64,000 nucleotides of DNA. Source: JASHUC01 sp035523875 (GTDB lineage Bacteria > Pseudomonadota > Gammaproteobacteria > Steroidobacterales > Steroidobacteraceae). Made by a program: the position numbers and the translations under genes. The stretch lies in assembly GCA_035523875.1 (NCBI GenBank), contig DATKPY010000040.1:119849-183848 (forward strand), in the 5' to 3' direction. A model generated the notes under the pieces. The model made no database searches and was not told the origin of the DNA. It saw only the letters and a list, made by a program, of their open reading frames with translations. Position 1 is the stretch's first letter, and each line of letters opens with the position of its first letter. Below are positions 58,693-64,000 of this stretch, in pieces.

Positions 58693-60726
58693 GTGGGTCT
58701 TGCTCCGAGGACACTTCGCTGGATCTGGCGATGCTTGGATGGACTCACGGTGCCGCGGTCCTTCAAATGGCTCGCATCCTTGCTCGCTCTCGGTTGCGCC
58801 GCAGTCGCCGTCGGCTGGGCGTGCTCGCTCCCGGTCGTGCTGCCGGGCGACGGGTTCTCGGCGCTCGAGCGCGTGCTTGGGCTTACGGCGCGCACGCTGA
58901 CCTTCGGCACACTGCCGATCGATGCGCCTCCTGCTCACTGGGCCGTGCCATGGGGAATCGCAACGGTGCTCGCGATGATCGCCCTCGCGATTGCCGGTCT
59001 GCTTTTGCGGCCGCTGCGTCTGCATCTGGATCGGTTCCTGATATCACGCGCACGCGAACTGTCGCTTCTGTATGCCGACCGCGATGCCGGGTCCACGGTC
59101 GCGCGATTCACCACGACGAGGGCGACCGCGGTACGGCTGGGCGCAAGCGGCCGCCCGGGTCGCGCCGCGGACGTGAGCGTCCCGCTCGATGAGCACTTCT
59201 TTGCGCGGACGCTTCCCCGCTGCGCCGATGCTGTCCGGGAGCTGATCGCTCTCGGTTCGAGTACCGCGGAGAACCTGCGGCTTGCGCGCGAGCTCGTGGC
59301 GGATCGCTCTGCGCCGGAGCCTCTGAGCCGCATCTTTATCCGGATTGATCAGCGTCAGGCGCGCAGCGCCCTCGGTCGGGACGCCTTCGGCGGGTTCGCA
59401 GGTCGCGCCGCGGAGCTGCGTCTGACTTCCGTGCCAAGCGCGCGGTGCCGCAGACTGCTGCGCGAGCAGCTCCCGATCAAAGTGCGCTCGGTCGCATCCG
59501 CAACACGCCCCGCGCTGGTGGTCATCGGTCTCGCGGACACGGGATTCGAGCTCGTCTGCAAGCTGATCGCCCACGCGCAATCGCCGCGACTGGATCCGCT
59601 CATCATCGTCTTGGTGGACGCGGCCGCGACGGCGGTGTGTCGCGCGCTCAAGATGCTGTCCCCGGCGCTCGATCTCGTCGTGACCCTCGTTCCGGTCGGA
59701 CTCGAGGCACGCCTGCCCGAGTCCGCACCGCACCTGATCACGGCGCTCGCCGAGCGCGAGCTCTGCGCGACCTGCGTATATCTGGCCGCGGATGAGGCGG
59801 CGCTGGTCGAGAGCTGGCACCGCGAGCTCGATCTCGCCTATCGGATGACGGGCAGCGGCTGTCCATTGATCCTCCCGGTGCGCTTTCCGCTCGTCGGTCG
59901 GGAGGAGTTCTCGCTGCTCGAGGAAGACGAAGCGCTCGATACCGTTCCGCGCCGCATCCACGATGGCTACCTGGGATGGTCGCGGTCTTTGGATGCTCCG
60001 GCGGGCGCGGCGGCGGTGAGCTGGCAAGCGCTGCCCTTCGATTACCAGGAGGATAACCGTTCCGCGGCCGATCACTTCTGGATGAAGGCACGGGAGCTCG
60101 ATCTCGCGATCGGACCCGAGCCTTGCCAGTACGGACTCACGATCCCGACCGAGCTCATGGAGCCACTCGCGCGCGCCGAACACCGTCGCTGGGTCGCGAG
60201 CCGCGCGATTGCCGGTTGGCGGTTCGGCACCGAGCGGGACGATAACGCAAAGCGCCATCCGGGAATGCAGGCGTGGGACGTGCTCGCGGAGAAGGAGCGG
60301 GAGAAAGACCGCGCGGTCGTGCTCGAGACTGCGCGCGCGCTCGAGGCCGCCGGCCAATACCTGCGACCCGTCGTGCGATTCCGCTGGCCGGATGGCGGAC
60401 GGGTCCATCCCAGCGACGGCACGGCCGACAGGGTCGCGGCCGCCGCAGTCGAGCGGGCGCAGGCGCGAGCGCCGTCAGCCGTTGCCAATGTCGCGATCCT
60501 CATCGGGGATGCGGCCACTTTCGAGCAGGCGCAGGCACTTACGGCGCACCCGCAGCTCACGGTCTCGCTGCTCCTCCCCCGTCCGCTCGGGGGATTCGCG
60601 CGCGGCACGGGAGATGCCACGCTGATCGCGCAGCGCCTCGCGGAGCGCGCCTGGGAGCTCTGGCAAGGCCCCGAAGGCGAGCTCGAGGCGATTGCAGCGC
60701 GCTGGCCGGAGCTTGAGTGCACGTAG
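58693..60726 (+). CDS. Membrane TrkA_N-like / RyR-domain protein
   Basis: With GTG 58693 the protein has 677 residues (TTG 58603, overlapping the preceding stop, is another start). Two membrane helices (about 20-46 and 75-98) come first. A Rossmann-like segment (PALVVIGLADTGFELVCKL, about 273-320) resembles TrkA_N nucleotide-binding domains. A RyR (ryanodine receptor repeat-like) domain is clear at about 490-560: AEHRRWVASRAIAGWRFG, DDNAKRHPGM and EKEREKDRAVV. A further alpha/beta segment ends the protein. Bacterial RyR domains are thought to bind nucleotide-like ligands. It lies 73 bp after one caspase-like gene and 32 bp before the other. There is no ion-channel filter, so it is not a classical Trk/Kch channel. 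Confidence 0.72.
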   Translation: MGLAPRTLRWIWRCLDGLTVPRSFKWLASLLALGCAAVAVGWACSLPVVLPGDGFSALERVLGLTARTLTFGTLPIDAPPAHWAVPWGIATVLAMIALAIAGLLLRPLRLHLDRFLISRARELSLLYADRDAGSTVARFTTTRATAVRLGASGRPGRAADVSVPLDEHFFARTLPRCADAVRELIALGSSTAENLRLARELVADRSAPEPLSRIFIRIDQRQARSALGRDAFGGFAGRAAELRLTSVPSARCRRLLREQLPIKVRSVASATRPALVVIGLADTGFELVCKLIAHAQSPRLDPLIIVLVDAAATAVCRALKMLSPALDLVVTLVPVGLEARLPESAPHLITALAERELCATCVYLAADEAALVESWHRELDLAYRMTGSGCPLILPVRFPLVGREEFSLLEEDEALDTVPRRIHDGYLGWSRSLDAPAGAAAVSWQALPFDYQEDNRSAADHFWMKARELDLAIGPEPCQYGLTIPTELMEPLARAEHRRWVASRAIAGWRFGTERDDNAKRHPGMQAWDVLAEKEREKDRAVVLETARALEAAGQYLRPVVRFRWPDGGRVHPSDGTADRVAAAAVERAQARAPSAVANVAILIGDAATFEQAQALTAHPQLTVSLLLPRPLGGFARGTGDATLIAQRLAERAWELWQGPEGELEAIAARWPELECT

Positions 60727-60758
60727 CGCGGGGCTGGAGCGTTTAGGAGCTCACTCGA

Positions 60759-62414
60759 ATGCGTATCCTGACCGCATGGCTCTGTCTCTCCGCGACCCTC
60801 TTCGCGACGGTCGCGGATGCACAGACCTTTACGCGGCAGCGCAACGCGTCCGAACTCGAGCGGCAATTCTATCCGCGTGGAACGCGAGTGCTGATCGTGT
60901 GGGTCTCGCACTATGGCGACCCGGACGTGTGGCCGGTGCTCAATACGGACCGGGACATGAAGCGGATCCGAGACCTCTTCCTGACGCGAGGTGTAGCGCG
61001 GTCGGATATCGAGGCGGTCGGACTGCAGCCGCCCTCGGACCGGAGTGCCCTCTTAGCGGCGGTCAGCGGATTTGCGAAGACGCTCCCTCCGGAGAACCCC
61101 GCGGACGGCTTGCGCCACGGCGTGCGGGTGATCGTCTATTTCGCAGGTCATGGCTACTCGCGCGGCGGAATCGGGTACCTCGTGCCACCGAACGCGAGGG
61201 ACCCGACCCGCTTGAGCAGCATCGAGCTGCGCGGCGCGCTGGTGCCGCAGTCGGATTTCCTCAAGACCGTGGCGAGTCTCAATGCCGGTACGACGCTCGT
61301 CATTCTCGATGCCTGCTTCTCCGGACTCGGACTGAAGACGCTGCAGAGCGACACGGCCGAGCGGCTTCCGCTTCGGCCCGACGAGCCACAGCGCATCTTC
61401 CAGATCATCACGGCGGGGCAGGCGGACAAAACGGTTCCCGACGACAACCTCTTCTCCGATCTGGTGGCTGCCGGGTTGAGCGGCGCCGCCGACCTCAACT
61501 TCGATGGGGTGATCACGGGCACCGAGCTCGGTGAGTATCTTCGGGTGCGCATGACCGAGGAGTCGATCAGGGCGGGCCGGGTCCAGCAGACACCCCTCTT
61601 CGAGACCTATGTCGGGTCGGAAATCCCCTACACCGCGCTCGGCGAGAACCGCTTCGCCTCGCCGCAGCAACTCGCTCTCAGAGCGGCGGTGCAGCCGATG
61701 CGCGGCGCCCCCGGGCGGCTGCGAGCATTCCGTGACTGCGATCAGTGCCCGGACCTCCGCATCGTGCCGAGCCCGCCGGCAACCACCGGCAACGGCGTCG
61801 CATACCTGGCCCTCGGCGTCACGGACGTGACGGTCGAGCAATACGACGCCTGCTTTCGCTCAGGCGGTTGCGCGCACTGGCCCCGCATGCCGCTCGACGG
61901 TCCGGGTCTCCGGCCTGTCACGGATGTGAGCCGGGAGGACGCGCTCGCGTACGTGCGGTGGCTCTCGTGCGTCACCGGCAGGTCCTATCGCCTGCCCACG
62001 AACGCCGAGTGGGAGCGTGTCGCGGCGCCCGAGGCGCGACGGTTCTCCTCGAGCCGGTTCAATGCGCACGCCGCGGCCGCTGATTGTCGCGGTTGCGGAA
62101 GCCCTTGGGACGGGCGCGAAGCGGCTCCCGTCGCGTCATTCTCCGCAGGGGACTTCGGGCTGTTCGATCTGCTCGGCAACGTATGGCAGTGGGTCGGAGA
62201 TTGTGCCGAAACCGCGGCGAGCGGACCCTGCGGACGCAGGGCCGAGGTACGCGGCGGGGCTTTCACCACACGTTTCGGCGCACTGGCGTCGTTACCCGCC
62301 GGAATACTTGCCCCGGGCGTACGCGACTACAACATCGGCTTTCGTGTTGCCCGCGACGTGGAGACAGTCACCGCGGCGCGGGCCGATTGCTCGGCGCTCA
62401 CGAGCTCCCCATGA
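60759..62414 (+). CDS. Exported caspase-like peptidase fused to an FGE-type domain
   Basis: A 551-residue protein with a signal peptide (MRILTAWLCLSATLFATVADA). The caspase domain (about 40-290) has the dyad His131 (VYFAGHGYSRGG) and Cys186 (LDACFSGLGL). The C-terminal domain (about 345-535) is of the formylglycine-generating-enzyme/sulfatase-modifying fold: VTVEQYDACFRSGGC, YRLPTNAEWERVA, FGLFDLLGNVWQWVGD and RGGAF. In such fusions the FGE-type domain is usually a binding module rather than an enzyme. Several Cys suggest disulfides in the periplasm. It begins 32 bp after the RyR gene. Its partner or substrate is unknown. Confidence 0.85.
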   Translation: MRILTAWLCLSATLFATVADAQTFTRQRNASELERQFYPRGTRVLIVWVSHYGDPDVWPVLNTDRDMKRIRDLFLTRGVARSDIEAVGLQPPSDRSALLAAVSGFAKTLPPENPADGLRHGVRVIVYFAGHGYSRGGIGYLVPPNARDPTRLSSIELRGALVPQSDFLKTVASLNAGTTLVILDACFSGLGLKTLQSDTAERLPLRPDEPQRIFQIITAGQADKTVPDDNLFSDLVAAGLSGAADLNFDGVITGTELGEYLRVRMTEESIRAGRVQQTPLFETYVGSEIPYTALGENRFASPQQLALRAAVQPMRGAPGRLRAFRDCDQCPDLRIVPSPPATTGNGVAYLALGVTDVTVEQYDACFRSGGCAHWPRMPLDGPGLRPVTDVSREDALAYVRWLSCVTGRSYRLPTNAEWERVAAPEARRFSSSRFNAHAAAADCRGCGSPWDGREAAPVASFSAGDFGLFDLLGNVWQWVGDCAETAASGPCGRRAEVRGGAFTTRFGALASLPAGILAPGVRDYNIGFRVARDVETVTAARADCSALTSSP

Positions 62415-62467
62415 GCGGCGCGCAGCGACCCCGAACTCATCACTCCTGAAATCCAGAGGACTCTCGC

Positions 62468-63826
62468 ATGGAGAACGTTTCGCTTGAGAGAAAGTTCACG
62501 CCTGTTTCGATCAGCGTCGCGATGGCTGCCATCTGCGTCCTCGCTTGCATACCGTACCGCTCCGGATGCGCGCAAGGCAGATCGAGCGAGACATCCTCCA
62601 CCGACCTGAGTTCTGCGGACAGCTCGCAGCGGCACGGCGCCCTGGGGTTTTCCATCGAATCGGAGATGCTCACCTATCGTGCTCTCGAATCGAACAGCGA
62701 GGCCGTCGGATGCGACGTGGCTGCCTACTTGAGCGGGGTTCCGGTTGATTTCGGCACGCGGCAGCCGGGCTCGCGATGCGAGACGAGCTCGGGCGCCGGG
62801 GGCCGGCAGAGCGTCATCGTCGCCCCCTTCAACAGCAGCGCATTCGAGGACTTTCGCCTCTGGCGCGCCGAGATGGCGCTCATGCGCGAGCTCCACGACC
62901 GCGCCGCGTCGCTGTGCCCAGAGGCTGAGCGGGGGATCGTGAATAAAGCGGCAAAAGCGGTCGTATCCGGTGTGATTCCTGGCGGTGGATCGGCGCTATC
63001 GATCGCTCAAGGACTGCTCGGCATGGTCAGGCCCGGCGGCGGGGAGACTCCGGTCGTGGGCACCATCGAGGACCAAGCATTCATGGACGGAGTCGCTCGT
63101 GAGCTGCGTCAACTCAATGTGACGGTGCTCATGCCTTCGGCCTACTCACCGTTCACGATCGCGGCGCCGGCGGCCAAGGAGTCACCGTTCCTCTCCGCGC
63201 TCGACAGTCTTGTGGATCTCAGAGCCTGTCTGGTCCGCACGCAGACCGGCGCGGGTCAGCAAGATGCCGGCGCGGCGAATGTCGAACGGCTCATCGCTGA
63301 GATCGATAGCTACACGGCCGCGCTGCAGGGATTCGCCGCGCCAGCCGTACGCAGCTCCGAAGCCACGACATCGGCGGGATCCTCGGCGCCCGGCCGACAG
63401 AGAGAGCCCACGGCTCCGGCCGCGACGACGTTGTCCGTGGCCTCGGCGACCCCACCGGCACTGCTGCTCGCGGTCCTCGCGGGTGACGGTTTCGCACAGG
63501 AGCTGGGTGTCGATCCCGCAACTGGACTGCTCGCCATCGACAACTCCTCGCCGCACGTACTGCTCGTCAAGGCTCTGGAATCCGGGGGCACCGTCGCATC
63601 AACCGGTGGCTTTTTCAGCTCGAGCACACGCTACAGCGGCGGATCCGTAGGGACATTCGCGTTGTTCAACCTGGACGGCGAGCTCGAATGCTCCGGAAAT
63701 GTCTACGAATATGGCGGCTCCATCGACTCGAGCCATTTTGAACAGAACCTGCGTGCCTATACTCCCGATCCATCAAAGCAGTACATCTTCCAGCGCGGGA
63801 GCTGCCAGCGCGCGCACCCACAATAG
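62468..63826 (+). CDS. Secreted protein of unknown family
   Basis: A 452-residue protein; ATG 62468 follows the ribosome-like AGAGGA. An N-terminal hydrophobic run (ISVAMAAICVLACIPY) is a signal or anchor; a later SGC is not a convincing lipobox. The middle has helices (EDFRLWRAEMALMRELHDRA, IVNKAAKAVVSGVIPGGG), then an Ala/Ser/Thr-rich linker (about 295-325) and a C-terminal beta-rich domain of about 120 residues (GFAQELGVDPATGLLAIDNSS to YIFQRGSC). I do not recognise a family. It closes the five-gene array 53 bp after the caspase-FGE gene and could be a substrate, inhibitor or sensor for the caspases. Confidence 0.7.
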   Translation: MENVSLERKFTPVSISVAMAAICVLACIPYRSGCAQGRSSETSSTDLSSADSSQRHGALGFSIESEMLTYRALESNSEAVGCDVAAYLSGVPVDFGTRQPGSRCETSSGAGGRQSVIVAPFNSSAFEDFRLWRAEMALMRELHDRAASLCPEAERGIVNKAAKAVVSGVIPGGGSALSIAQGLLGMVRPGGGETPVVGTIEDQAFMDGVARELRQLNVTVLMPSAYSPFTIAAPAAKESPFLSALDSLVDLRACLVRTQTGAGQQDAGAANVERLIAEIDSYTAALQGFAAPAVRSSEATTSAGSSAPGRQREPTAPAATTLSVASATPPALLLAVLAGDGFAQELGVDPATGLLAIDNSSPHVLLVKALESGGTVASTGGFFSSSTRYSGGSVGTFALFNLDGELECSGNVYEYGGSIDSSHFEQNLRAYTPDPSKQYIFQRGSCQRAHPQ

Positions 63827-63854
63827 CTGCCGCGGGTCAGAGCCGCCAGCGCCC

Positions 63855-64000
63855 TCAGACGAGTGCGCCGGCGTAGAGCGCAACGAGCTTGTGCCAGGCA
63901 CGCTCCGCATCGGGCTTGTTGTAGATCGGTTTGCCGTTCTGCAGCGGCATGTCCGCCACGCACCAGCCGTGAATCGTCCCCGGATACACCTCCACCTCCG
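63855..64000 (-). CDS. Dienelactone hydrolase family protein, C-terminal fragment
   Basis: Only the last 47 residues are in the window; the start lies beyond base 64000. The fragment VEVYPGTIHGWCVAD followed by AERAWHKLVALY matches the C-terminus of dienelactone hydrolase/carboxymethylenebutenolidase family enzymes, where the His of HGW is the catalytic histidine of the alpha/beta hydrolase triad. It converges on the plus-strand array. Confidence 0.85.
   Translation of the reverse strand, partial: EVEVYPGTIHGWCVADMPLQNGKPIYNKPDAERAWHKLVALYAGALV

Noticed and set aside
58693..60726. Potassium channel or Trk uptake protein
   Set aside because: Only two helices, no selectivity filter such as TVGYG, and a RyR domain at the end; a receptor-like role fits better.
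48883..63826. Prophage or transposon carrying the island
   Set aside because: No integrase, transposase, terminal repeat, tRNA target or phage structural gene was found in the window.

Overview
The window is a G+C-rich bacterial chromosome segment with dense coding, short gaps and many 4-bp ATGA/GTGA start-stop overlaps. The gene families point to a free-living Gammaproteobacterium: the PrkA-YhbH-SpoVR stress operon, an AlgZ/AlgR-like LytTR pair, a periplasmic AroQ/PheC enzyme, a QseBC/DegP module, an EmrAB-NodT efflux operon and a PEP-CTERM protein. This is an inference. No rRNA, tRNA, CRISPR array, insertion sequence or phage gene was seen.

Layout. 1-3.8 kb (minus): spoVR (cut by the window edge), a yhbH/yeaH-like gene and prkA. 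4.5-9.7 kb (plus): a compact signalling module with a membrane TonB/repeat protein, a membrane CheA-like kinase without a CheW domain, a CheY-like regulator and a CheX-like phosphatase. 9.8-11.1 kb: two small lipoproteins. 11.2-13.4 kb: a LytS/AlgZ-type kinase and its LytTR regulator. 13.6-18.7 kb: glycogen phosphorylase, a zinc dehydrogenase and a carotenoid oxygenase. 18.7-23.9 kb (minus): a Tat-exported protein, a tricorn-like S41 protease and a fused periplasmic chorismate mutase/cyclohexadienyl dehydratase, overlapping by 4 bp each. 24-30.6 kb: a small hypothetical gene, a phospholipase D/cardiolipin synthase-like gene, and marR-emrA-emrB-nodT with a perfect 26-bp palindrome at the head of the operon. 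30.7-36.4 kb: two small secreted proteins, an MFS carrier, an EAL-like/HDOD protein and PBP4. 36.7-41.1 kb: a Ser/Gly/Thr-rich protein, then a QseB/QseC-like pair and DegP, with a perfect CTTAAG-N5-CTTAAG box before degP. 41.2-48.8 kb: a cytochrome c/PQQ-type dehydrogenase, a DJ-1/PfpI protein, an M23 peptidase, a REC-HPt regulator, a REC-GGEEF diguanylate cyclase, an aldo/keto reductase and TspO.

48.9-63.8 kb is the most unusual part. A large STAND NTPase (DUF4062-like head, nSTAND1-type NTPase, membrane helix, TPR tail) and a PEP-CTERM protein lie on the minus strand. After them comes a five-gene plus-strand array: a SLOG/SLATT-like membrane protein, an exported caspase-like peptidase, a membrane TrkA_N-like/RyR protein, an exported caspase-FGE fusion and a secreted protein of unknown family. 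Ligand-sensing modules, membrane modules and caspase-like proteases in one array look like a conflict or programmed-death system crossing the inner membrane. I do not recognise this exact combination as a named system. The window ends inside a dienelactone-hydrolase-family gene on the minus strand.
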